Source of the DNA: Opisthocomus hoazin
Taxonomy: Eukaryota > Chordata > Aves > Opisthocomiformes > Opisthocomidae
DNA length: 64,000 bases
Assembly: GCF_030867145.1 (NCBI RefSeq)
Contig: NC_134421.1
Location: 31,255,979-31,319,978, forward strand
Direction of reading: 5' to 3'
Both the position numbers and the translations under genes were made by a program. The notes below the pieces were generated by a model that was not told where the DNA came from, searched no databases, and saw only the letters and a program-made list of their open reading frames with translations. Below are positions 54,381 through 64,000 of this stretch, one piece after another. The first letter of the stretch is position 1. Each line of letters begins with the position of its first letter.

Positions 54381-57079
54381 ACCAGCACTAAGGAGAACTT
54401 CAGAGAACAGAGAAAGGTGGAAAGAATTTGGGAGAGCAGGAGAAAAGACATGGAGAAGATGTCTCCAGAGGGGCCTGGGATGTGGGACAGGGCAGGCACG
54501 AGTTCCTCTGCAGGGGGGGAATCTGAAGGGACGCCCTGTGGAAGGAGCCCAGCTGCACCTCGGCCCCCGAAAGAGAATTGGCAGATCCTGCACTAGAAGT
54601 GTCCCAACTTGGAAAGGTCAAAGAAATGGTGTAGCTTGTGACATCGGATGATTGTGAAGAGGGACCTTACCTTGAAATTGTTTGAGCATCAGTGGGAGGA
54701 GTGGAGAACCAAGCAGAGGAGGAGAACATACAGGTTGGTGTGCTCCAGAGTCTCAGCCTACAGGAGAAGGAAACACAAGGATTTCTGAAGTGAAATGCAA
54801 CTGCGTGGTTCAGAGCTGAGACAGCAGCTCTGTGTGGCACAGGGCTGTAGACAGAGTTAACACACAGTAAAATGGTCCAGTCCCAGCTCTACAGCGATGC
54901 CGCTTCACACTCCCCTTCCCAACACTCCTTTCTTTTGAAAAAGGAATCTTGGAGCCTATTATAAATTACATGAAGCTGTACACTTCACCCTCTCCTCCCC
55001 ATCCCCAGGGAAGGCCATAACTTTAGCATGTAGCGTGGTTTGTGCTGTGGATTACTAATTAGGCAATGCAATTAGCGCTCACCTGTTTTTCCTACTGTGT
55101 CATGTGTCTTCTCAGGAGACCCCAACTTTGGGTTCCCTAGTTTTTCTTTCGTCAATAAATATAACGTACAAGGAACTTGGCCAGTTTTTCATTTTTCAAT
55201 GAGAGACACCGCACGCCCCAGAACTTCACAAAGAATTGAAGATGTGGGGTGGGGGAAGGCAGATGAAGTACACCCGTGTGTGTGCAGTGCCTCACACAGG
55301 GCACCCCTGCCTGCTACTGTGGGACTAACAGCAGGCTGATTTCATGACAGCTTTCACATTTTGTCCATCTGTCTCATTCAGTCTTAGTCTTCTTTACATT
55401 TTTCTACAGTAAGACCAATTCTGTGTTATTGATCAAGCCAAGCTTACATTTCAACCACATTAAGTAAAAATGCAATCGTGCTTTGGAATTTAAAAATAAT
55501 GACAGCTTTCTGCTGGTCTTGTTTCCAGCCTTGTCCAATTTAACTGTACCATGGCTCCTTGCTGTTGCATTTCACAGACATTTACTTAATCTATTGATTT
55601 TTTTTTTTTTCAAGTTCAGAGTAGTGATGCTGACTTGTCATCAATGTAGTTCAATATAATGTGGCTGTCATATTCTGCAAGATCTGTAATGAATTAGTAT
55701 ATGTACTTTAAATAGTAGAGACGATCATAAACAAGGGAGAACAAAAAAATGATTGAAAGAAACAAGTAGAGCGTAAATAAAATGTTAATGACAGCGGATA
55801 TTTAAAATAATCAGTTCATTTAATTATCAGCTAAACTGATACAAATTGATTATATTTTGGCTGTGTTGCACTGCCTTAAATTATATTTTTCCATTATAAA
55901 ATTATTTTTTTTGTCCATTTTGTTTCCCAACATCATATGAAAAATAGGAAATGGTGACCTGCACTAGAAAAACTTGGTGGCTTCTGCCTCTCATGTCCGC
56001 CTCAGGAAGACAGACAGTAGCTGGGCAGGTTAACCTTCCCAGGGACCCCCTAGTCAGCATGGACAGAGCCCCTCCAGAAGGTGATTCAGAGCATGACTGT
56101 AACTGGGGTACCCTGATTTTGTCCTCAAATCTGGTTGTTTTTTTTTTTTTTGCACAAGTCCTTTCTTCCATTTACTCTCCTGTTGTTACACAGCTGGTAG
56201 CCCGGCGACTTTGCATTGCAGTACTCCAGCTTGCAAGAAGAATGACTGCTGCTGGTAAGCAAAATGCTCATTTGGCTTGGGTTTCTGTTAGCGGTCTTCA
56301 GATCTCATTTTATCGCTTTGTTGGTTAAAACACTAGCACAGGACCTTTCCCTTCGTAACAGCTATCCAGCAGGGAAAATTGGTTGTGCACTGCTCAGTGT
56401 CACTCAGCTCCTCAAAGAAAGTTCCAAATCCGGAGCTACTGATGCTTCCAGTTAACTTTCACATGAATACATTTGAGAGTATGTGTAAATAGTTTTTGGG
56501 TTTATTCCATTTGCAGATATATTTTATGGTAAGACTCATTCAGGAGGCGCATTTCTCTCTTTTACATATGCCTCATGCTCCCACTTTTATTGGAAACTGA
56601 GGAGTGTGAAAACTTAGGTCAGTCTTTTCTAGGGGAGAAATTATTTTGTAAATGCTACTACAGTTGCCTATGTAGACTATTGCCATTCAAGAAAATGTCG
56701 GCTCTGGAAAGTCAGTGTCTAATACAATTTCATCCTTCATTGAGAAATCTGCCATATGCTGAAAATACAAGGATGACTGACACACAGAAAATTAATAGCT
56801 TTATACTTGGTAACAGACACATTGTAGAGCATGGACATTTTGACATGACAGAAGGACTATTCTATTCTGGAAGAGACCATTCCTTTTCTTACCAACTGGA
56901 AAAATTATTTCTGTGGCTTGTTGTTCCCTATGCAATAAAACCCCCTGTGTGCTTAAGAAGTCTGAAGCCTAAACAGATTTCTCATAATACGTGCCTTTTT
57001 CATGGCATTGGCATTGCGGGGTATGACTGTGAAATTTTTCTTATTGAGATGCCAGCCCTATTAGTCTTAGGTTGTTGGG

Positions 57080-57240
57080 TGGGTTTTGAGTTTTTCTTCG
57101 GGGGGGGAGGGGGAAGTTGTGTTTGGGTTTGTTGTTGTGGTTTTGGTTTGGGTTTTTCTGTTTGTGGTGGGGTTTTTTTTTTGGTTTTTTTTGGTTGGGT
57201 TTTTTTTTTGGGTTTTTTTTTTTTTTTTTTTTTTTTTTGT
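57080..57240 (+). repeat. G/T-rich tract ending in long poly-T
   Basis: Starts with G7-A-G5, passes through GTTTGGGTTTGTTG-type and GGTTTTTTTTTTGG-type repeats and ends in a T run of more than 20 bases, then GTGGAGGGG. Same style as the tract at 43.9 kb. Confidence 0.85.
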
Positions 57241-58285
57241 GGAGGGGAATGGTTGTCTTGACCAGAGAGGTGGGACTGGAGCAGACAGTGACAGTTCAGA
57301 GGGAAATCCTGATATTCTGTGATGACACCATTTGTCTAGCGTTTTGGCAGCTACTGCCACCCCATGGTTTTCCATAATGGATGAACATTGCAGAGCTCTA
57401 ATACATTGCATTTCTCCAGAAATCTCCCGTAAGTCAGAGAGAAGATGATGAATATTCATTTTGGTCTACTCCCTCCTTCTCTGTGTCCCCTTTTCAGAAA
57501 AATCCGCTCTGCAAAGAAAAACAAGTACAGCATGAGCAGCATTGCTTTGGTTTAAGATGGGCGAGTTCTTTCCACTAGCTTTACAACTATGTAATTGAAT
57601 ATTAATTTTGGCTCCTAGGAATTTTCACTAACTGATGATATCTGCTTTGGCAGGATCTATTTCGCCTTTTTTTTTTTTTTTTTTTAGGAACTTCAAGACA
57701 CACATCTGGAGAAAGCTTTTGAAACTCATTTCTTGTAAAGTTGCTGCTGCTTTGGGAGCCTGTGTTCACATCATGGATGCCACATACAGACAGATCTGGG
57801 TTAAAGCAATCTAGTCTAAGCGCAGTATCCTCTCAGCATCGCTTCCAGCAGAGCTTTGCCCTCCCAACGCCAGCAAGTGCCCAGCCAAAGGCTCCGACAC
57901 GGAAGGGGGATGTTTCTGATACCGTTATTCCACTCGTTACCCTACTTCACGCCAGGGAATACCCTTGGTGTGGAGGAAGTTTTTCCTTTCAGGAAGGGGC
58001 AAGAGGGGTCACCTCCCATTTTGTGTATCTTCTCTCTGGGGCTGGAAGCTTCTTCCCCTTTGACGAACCCAGCTGAAACCAGGCATCAGTAAAGCGGGCT
58101 GTGGAAAATAACTCAGCTGGTTTGGAGGCAGAGACTTCGGCACAGGCATGGCCCTCTCTTATACATTATTGGGAACTCAACTCCACTGGCCGCCCAGCCG
58201 CCCCCAACCTCCCACGTACAAGATGTGCCGAGCACGAACCCTCTGCACCGCGCTGCATCTGCCTCTTCCCTCCGGCACAGAAGTT

Positions 58286-58407
58286 GGATCCCCTTTCTCA
58301 GAGCCTTCCCTACCCTTGGATCCCCCCTCCCGGAGCCCCCCCCCCCGGATCCCCTCCCGGAGCCCTCCCTGCCCCTGGATCCCCCTTCCCGGAGCCCTCC
58401 CTCCGCG
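58286..58407 (+). repeat. Minisatellite, about 30-bp unit, four copies
   Basis: GGATCCC starts at 58286, 58318, 58347 and 58377 (spacing 32, 29, 30). The unit is GGATCCCC-(T/C)TCCCGGAGCCCTCCCT with short C-rich additions. It lies in the upstream part of the KCNC2 CpG island. Confidence 0.8.
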
Positions 58408-59301
58408 ACACCCGGAGGCCGGGGCTCCCCCGGCGGGGGCTGGCTCCGGGGTCTCCCCGGGACCCCCCAGCCGCCGCGGCGGGCCCGCACCGGGGGCATC
58501 CCCCGCCCCGCACAGCGAGGCTGCGGACCCTGGGTGACCCCGGTGCTGCGGGCACCCATCCGCCGGGTGAAGGGCCCTCTCCTGCGGGGCTGAGCAGCCC
58601 CTCTCCGCAGTCACCTGTAGCTCAGGCGCTGCTTCTCCCGCGTTCCTCCGGAGAAAACCAACCACCACCCCCCAAACCCGCTGTTCTCAGCCCCGCTCCC
58701 GAATCTCCGCGGAGCCGGAGCGGAGCCGGCGTTGCCTTTTCGGGACGGACGCGGTGTCTGTTGTCGCTGCCACCTCCCTCCGCCCCGCAGGGACGGCAGC
58801 AGGGGGCCGGGGATGCGGGGGGAGGGCTCCCCTCCTCCCGCCCCGGGGAGGAGCTCCAGCCCCGAATGAGGGGCGTTCTCCCCACCTTCGGGTGCGTCTT
58901 TCCCGGGGCGGCGCCGCGATCGCGGCGGCACGGTTCGGCGGGGCGCCGGGACCCTCCGCCCATGGCCCCGCTCCCCGCCTGCCATGCCGGCCCGCAGCCC
59001 CGACGCGGACGCGCGGCCCCTCCCCGGTAACACGCAGCGAGCGGGGGCTGCGAGCCGGCGGCGGGAGCTGCTTTCACGCCTCTCGGGGTCGAGCACGGAG
59101 GGAGGCGAAACGGCTACCTGAAGGCGGAGAGGAGAGGGGGGGTGGGGGGGAGAGAGCAAACCCACCCCCAAGCCCACCAACAAGTAGCTCTCGCCCGGCA
59201 GAGCGGCGCGGGGAGCGGCTGGGAAGCGGAGCCGCTTTCTCTCCTCCGGCCCAGGTAACGGGGGGCGGCGGGGAGGAGAGGGGCTGCTGGTGGGGGGGGG
59301 C

Positions 59302-59385
59302 GTTAAGCTGTTAAGGGGTTAAGCTGTTAGGGTAATAAAAGACAGATTCCCATTAAATAATTAGCTGCACACTTTTTATTCCATC
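59302..59385 (+). promoter_or_regulatory. KCNC2: AT-rich insert with direct repeat in KCNC2 promoter island
   Basis: GTTAAGCTGTTA occurs at 59302 and again at 59318 (16-bp spacing), followed by the TATA-like GGGTAATAAAAG and TTAAATAATTAGCTG, which holds a homeodomain-type AATTA core. It stands out as the only AT-rich patch in the CpG island, about 0.45-0.5 kb before the start codon. A core-promoter role is inferred. Confidence 0.35.
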
Positions 59386-59820
59386 AGCTCGGTTCACGCA
59401 GCCCCGCGAGGGAGAACGGGGCGGGGGGGGGGGGGGGGGGGAAGACCGTGGCGGATCCTCCGTACGCGGGAGAAGCAGCAGCGCCGTCTCGGTAGCCCGT
59501 TTTCGGGGGAAGCGGGGAGAGGGCGCGGGGGTTTGCGGGGGGCCAGGCGGGAGAGCCCTCCGCGGGAGGAGCCCGGCGGCGGGGCGGGCTGGGACGGCTC
59601 TCCCGGCGGTGCGGGGCGGGGGGATGGAGGGGGCTGGGGCAGGCGGGGAATAGCCTTCCCCCCCCCCACCTCCCCCGGTGATGCTTGTGGGGGCTTCTCC
59701 TCGATTTCTTCTTTCCGTTTGCGTTTAAGGCAGCAGCTCGTACCCCGCGGACCTGCCCCCCCCCGCTCCATCGCCGCTGCCGCCTCCCGCGCCCTCCCCA
59801 GTCATGTCCGACCCGGAGCG

Positions 59821-60462
59821 ATGGGGAAGCTCGAGGACAACGAGAGGGTGATCCTCAACGTGGGGGGCACCCGGCACGAGACCTACCGCAGCACCCTGAA
59901 GACCCTGCCGGGGACCCGCCTGGCCCTGCTCGCCTCCGAGTCCCGGGGCGAGTCCCCGGGCGGCGAGGAGCCGCCGCCGCCTCCGCCGCCCCCCCCGAAC
60001 CCCCAGCCGCCGGCGGGCGGCTGCCCGGAGCCCGGCAGCGGCTGCAGCCTCCGGGGCGGCGGCGGCAGCGAGTTTTTCTTCGACCGGCACCCGGGGGTCT
60101 TCGCCTATGTGCTCAACTACTACCGCACCGGCAAGCTGCACTGCCCCGCCGACGTCTGCGGGCCGCTCTTCGAGGAGGAGCTGGCCTTCTGGGGCATCGA
60201 CGAGACCGACGTGGAGCCCTGCTGCTGGATGACCTACCGCCAGCACCGCGACGCCGAGGAGGCCCTCGACATCTTCGAGGCCCCCGACCTGCTGACCGGC
60301 GAGCCGCCCCCGGACGGCGGCGACGGCGACGACCTGGCCGCCAAGAGGCTGGGCATCGAGGACGCGGCGGCGGCGGGCGAGGGCAAGGCCGGGCGCTGGC
60401 GGCGGCTGCAGCCCCGCGTCTGGGCGCTCTTCGAGGACCCCTACTCCTCGAGGGCCGCCAGG
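59821..60462 (+). CDS. KCNC2: KCNC2 (Kv3.2 potassium channel), first coding exon, partial gene
   Basis: The ATG at 59821 opens [20 protein letters not shown], as in Kv3.2. 214 codons end RAAR at the donor GTAAGC (60463), phase 0, where the membrane domain (FIAFASLFF in human) would follow. It encodes the cytoplasmic T1 tetramerisation domain, which sorts Kv3 subunits into fours. Zinc motif HX5CX20CC: H107, C113, C134, C135. An insert at about 41-83 breaks the T1 domain, as in other Kv3 channels; here it is Glu/Pro/Gly/Cys-rich with nine prolines in a row (51-59). [20 protein letters not shown] follows and matches the family exactly. The open frame extends upstream of the ATG without a stop but with no other family match, so this start is kept. 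The S1-S6 exon and the rest lie beyond the window. Confidence 0.96.
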
Positions 60463-60591
60463 GTAAGCTCGCCCCGCTTGGAGGGGGCCTGCCGTGGTGC
60501 GGGTGGCGTCGGCACCCGTGGGGCGGGGAGCCCGTCCCCTCTGCGTCCGCAGCCGCGGCGGGCACCCAGGGGGCTCCCGCTGGGCCGGCAT

Positions 60592-60880
60592 CCCCCCATG
60601 GGGGTTCATACGGGGGGTGCTGTGCCCTGAGGGGGATGTGCCCCCCGTGGGGGTGCACACGGGGGAAGCTGTGCCCTCCGTGGGGGTTCATACGGGGGGA
60701 GCTGCGTCCTGAGGGGGGTGTACCCCCCGTGGGGGTGCACACGGGGGAAGCTGGGCCCCCCGTGGGGGTTCATAGGGGGGAGCTGTGCCCTGAGGGGGAT
60801 GTGCTCCCCCCGTGGGGGCGTACATGGGGGGAGCTGGGCCCCCCGTGGGGGTATACACCGGAGGAACTGTGCCCCGAGGA
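60592..60880 (+). repeat. Compound minisatellite, 82-bp unit (49 + 33)
   Basis: The landmark TGGGGG recurs at 60599, 60648, 60681, 60730, 60763, 60813 and 60846, spaced 49, 33, 49, 33, 50, 33. So an 82-bp unit made of a long and a short half occurs about three and a half times. Long halves carry GCCCTGAGGGGGATGTG or GTCCTGAGGGGGGTGTA; short halves carry GGAAGCTG or GGAGCTG. Most halves hold CCCCCGTGGGGG, able to form a small hairpin, and G runs that could form quadruplexes. 82 is not a multiple of 3, so it is not coding. Confidence 0.9.
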
Positions 60881-63220
60881 GCCATGCTCCCCCTGCTGGC
60901 CTGGGTGGGGGTATGGAAGTGCGATCTTTGGGGGACCCCTTGGTGTGTGGGTGTGGGCGGGATCAGCCCCAAGGTGCCCTTGTCCTTGCTGAGCACCCCC
61001 ATGGAGGTGCGACTGGGGCCGGGGCAGGTGGCTTCCCCACCCCCAGAGGCCATCATCCCTCCCTGGCTGTCAGGAGGTCTCTGGCTTGGGGTGGGCTGGC
61101 AGCAGTGATGCAGGGGAGCGACCTCAGCGCTTTCCCAGCTTCGCTCTATCGGCGCTGGGCGGTGATCCGAGTTCAGCAAAGCGAGCGTGACAGGGGGTCA
61201 CCCTGGCTCTTCCTCCATCAATTTCTCAGGGTGACCCTCACCGGCTGTCTGGCTGAGGGTACGGGTGCCAGGCAGTACATGATCGTACTAAGTTTCCGTT
61301 ATTTAGATAGAGGTTTTAGATTTTTGATGCTGGATACTTTCCACTTTGATGGTTTGGATTTTAGTTCCGTCTTTGCGTTGCTGTTGTCAGTGACGACACG
61401 AGTTCACTTGTAACCCAGGGCTTTGGAGCAAACACATGGTTGTAATTCCCTTGAGAGAAATACACAGCCGTGCCTCAGATTTAACAACGTGAAAGGCAGC
61501 CACCAGCAAGTCCTCCCTGCGATATGAGGAAAAGAACTTCTAATTGGAAGTGTTTGATGATAAATTGTTAGTAAGTGTTTTGCGTCGTGTTTACCAGGAT
61601 TCCCATGAAGTGTTCAGAGCTAAGCCTTGTTCCACAGAAAGCGCAGTTATGGTGGGTGCCGTCTCCTGCTCGGTTCCACTGATTTCACCGGCAGTCTAGT
61701 AGACGTGACCGTAAGCGTGGGGTTAAGTGGCGTCCTGAGTTGTACCCTGTGGCCTGATGCAGGTTCTATGAAAGTTAGCAGCTCCCGTGAGCGTAGTGAG
61801 GAAAGTTAAGTCTTCGTCGTTGTTGCTGTCACTTGCTGAGTGCCAGCGTTGTTTATGTTTTTGAAGGTTGCCCACCAGTACACTTTCCCTTGACAGCTGG
61901 CTCCAGCTGATGCTTGAAATACGTTTTCAATAAAGGATCAGTTCTGAAGAACTGCCAGAAGTGTCTTATCTTTGCTCGTCAGTGACATACCCACGTTGCT
62001 CGTGTCTTAGCTGTCTGAATCCTAGAGAAAATGTGGCTGTCAGTTACCTGACAAAACAGTAGTGTGCACGGGGATTGTGCTTCAGGTTGTTTTTCACCAA
62101 CTGTTTTGTGGGCAGCTGCCGACAGCGTCGAATCTGCAGCTGTTACGATAGGGAATCTTTCCACTCAACTTTGCTGGAGAGCTGTGGGGGACAAAGTAGA
62201 TGTTGAATGGAAGACACCAGGAGGAACAGGAAGGTAGGCATGCTGATTGCAGCTGCACCCTGGAGTCATAGCGGCCACTTGGGTTTTCGGTCCTCTTCGG
62301 TCCGCTCTTTGACAGAACCTGTAGGCACTTGCTTTCCAGATTATCCATCTGTGCTCAACCATCCTGAACCGTCGGTCGCTTGGGTAGAGATATTTTGAGT
62401 TTGCAAAATGAATGCCAAAATTATCAGTATAGTAGAAAACTGTGACACAGGGATATTTATCTCTTAGAAAACAAAGTATTTATCTTTTTATAACTTAAAA
62501 ACTGGTTTTAAGCATTATATACTGATTTCTGAATAAGGCAGCGTCAGAGCTGTAACAACGGTGTCCAAATCGGTGTTTTTATTTTCCTCAAGGCTGCGAC
62601 TCTGTACCTTGATCTTTCAGGTAGGGAGACAGCATTGAGAACTGCTGGCAAGTTTTAAAGCATTAAGTAAATTTGTATTGGTTTTAAAGCATTAAGTATA
62701 TTTGTGTTAAAGAACTAGCATGCACTTAGTAAGCACTCTTGAACAGAGTAATTTAAGGTGATGGTAACCTTAGTTTGGAACAGAGACATTGCTGTCAATT
62801 CAACATTTTCTCACACCTGAAACAGAGACGTTATTTTCTGGGTAATCTGACAAATACACTTTTGTTTTGTGTCAGCTGAAATGATGACTAACTCTAAAAA
62901 CATTTGAGTGAAATGCTGGCCTTACTGAAATTAAGATAAAACTCCGTGAACATCAATCTTTGCCTCACAGTGTTAGCTACTGACTCATACACTGCTTAGA
63001 TTATGGTGAGGCTGCTTTGTGGTAAACTTTCTTAATAACTGTGGTAATTATATTTTTAGCATTACTGCCTTATTTAACTTCAGCAGTGTCTTTTCTGGGA
63101 AGTATGATGATGATAAAAATGGGATATTTTCTATTAAAGAAGTGGTACTTAATATTTGTGATTTTATTTATCCTAAACTGTGATCTCTAAAAATAGAAAT
63201 TTATAGAAATTCAAATATAA

Positions 63221-63234
63221 GTTGCCATGGTAAC
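63221..63234. promoter_or_regulatory. Full RFX X-box palindrome in KCNC2 intron 1
   Basis: GTTGCCATGGTAAC matches GTNRCC-N2-RGYAAC exactly on both half-sites. It lies about 2.8 kb into intron 1, in ordinary AT-rich sequence. Function is inferred from the motif only. Confidence 0.45.
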
Positions 63235-64000
63235 CTACTGGGGGGATGGTGCACACACAAGATTGTTCTAGCAAGACCATCCAGTGATGTTATATAAATA
63301 GTGGAACTAGTTTGTTGACAAGAAGGTTTACTTTATTTGAGATTGTAAAAAAAAAAAAAATTTCAACTTGTAGTGTATGCAGTTTGATATTCAGGTAGCA
63401 ACATCTGCTAACCGTGGTTTCTGTAAATATAAAATGTAATCAATGCATGTACAATTGCTTTGAAACCTGCAACACTCTTCTTTGTTTCTCAAGTTCAGGA
63501 GTTACATCTCCATGTTATTTCTGTTTTCATTTTATCATTTTGGATTTCACAGAGTGTGAAGTGAAATTAAAGAACACAGCGGTACTCCTTTCACTCCAGG
63601 CTTAATAGAACAATCATTCACAAAGTGCTATTTGACAGAATGCTATTATGTAAATATGGAAAGCTACTGGCGCAAGATACTGTCATAGGAGGAGAGGCAT
63701 TGGGTAACTGGGTCTTTCTATACATTGGTTTAAGTATCTCTGCAATGGGCACTTACCTGATTCTTACCAGAGTCAAAGGAGTATTGTGAGTTTGGCTAGT
63801 TGATACTTGCAAATGACTTTGGTATCCTTTGATGACTCTGAAGTGTAAAGTACATGTTATGCTTTGGTAAGGTGCAAAGATACATCTGAATAGTTTGTAA
63901 GAAAGGCATAATTAAGTGAGGCATAATTAAGCACTGAGTTTAAAAGAGTGTCTGCAGATGCCTAGCAGAACTGAGAATGTCAGCACTAGTGTCAGATATC

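Larger units (their letters stand above)
40960..58189. other. Intergenic region between CAPS2 and KCNC2
   Basis: About 17 kb without a recognisable gene on either strand. Named contents are one old CR1 fragment (46650-46950), a possible LTR remnant (53830-54380), two G/T-rich tracts, and poly-T runs at 44801-44829 and about 57669-57686. Longer open frames at 43037-43429 (minus) and 56575-57060 (plus) show no family I know. Confidence 0.6.
58190..61090. promoter_or_regulatory. KCNC2: Large CpG island covering KCNC2 promoter, exon 1 and start of intron 1
   Basis: Strong GC and CpG enrichment with sharp edges. It spans about 1.6 kb upstream of the KCNC2 ATG, all of exon 1 and the start of intron 1. 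The long open frames upstream of 59821 on both strands come from lack of AT-rich stop codons and match no protein I know. A G19 run at 59423-59441 may be an unreliable spot in the assembly. Confidence 0.8.
60463..64000 (+). other. KCNC2: KCNC2 intron 1 (5' part, runs off the window)
   Basis: Starts GC-rich with a minisatellite (60592-60880), then turns AT-rich after about 61.1 kb. No KCNC2 membrane-domain exon was seen up to the window end. Apart from an X-box palindrome at 63221 nothing else was recognised. Confidence 0.8.

Noticed and set aside
58101-59771. Long Pro/Arg/Gly-rich open frames on both strands (up to 309 codons)
   Set aside because: They result from GC-rich DNA with few stop codons in the KCNC2 promoter island, they overlap each other in several frames, and they match nothing known.
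59533-59820. N-terminal extension of the KCNC2 frame
   Set aside because: The frame is open upstream, but no in-frame ATG was found and the known Kv3.2 N-terminus begins exactly at 59821.
60500-61413. Open frames of 98-435 codons through the minisatellite
   Set aside because: The 82-bp period is not a multiple of three, the region follows a confident splice donor, and the frames are GC artefacts.

Overview
This is vertebrate nuclear DNA, almost certainly from a bird. The genes are split by GT-AG introns, the promoters sit in CpG islands, and the interspersed repeats are 3'-end fragments of CR1 LINEs plus an LTR of a type I know from bird genomes. Gene order matches the human 12q21 block GLIPR1/GLIPR1L - CAPS2 - KCNC2. 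No computation or database search was run; homology calls rest on recognised family sequence and on exon phases that join without a break.

Layout. (1) 1-960: a CpG island with two divergent starts 161 bp apart. On the minus strand is the first coding exon of a GLIPR1-like CAP-superfamily secreted protein (130-299), with an apparent one-base frameshift. On the plus strand is a six-exon gene (460-8538) for a 304-residue RIC3/CCDC107-family two-membrane-segment protein. (2) 10.1-11.0 kb: a second CpG island, the promoter of CAPS2, with an RFX X-box-like motif. (3) 11602-40720: CAPS2 (calcyphosine 2), 18 coding exons that join in phase into 601 codons. It has a DM10-like central segment and three C-terminal EF-hand loops, some of them degenerate. 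Its introns hold an LTR and two CR1 fragments. (4) About 41-58 kb: an intergenic stretch with no recognisable gene, holding an old CR1 fragment, a possible second LTR remnant, G/T-rich tracts and poly-T. (5) 58.2-61.0 kb: a large CpG island with the promoter and first coding exon (59821-60462) of KCNC2 (Kv3.2), including the T1 domain and its HX5CX20CC zinc motif. The first intron opens with an 82-bp compound minisatellite and runs past the end of the window.

The genes do not form one pathway. CAPS2, with a promoter X-box, a DM10-like segment and EF-hands, looks like a ciliary/axonemal protein. KCNC2 is a neuronal potassium channel. The RIC3-like protein would be an ER-membrane chaperone-type protein. 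The most interesting points are the RIC3-family gene in this location, the ciliary signature of CAPS2, the frameshift in the GLIPR1-like exon and the minisatellite beside KCNC2 exon 1.
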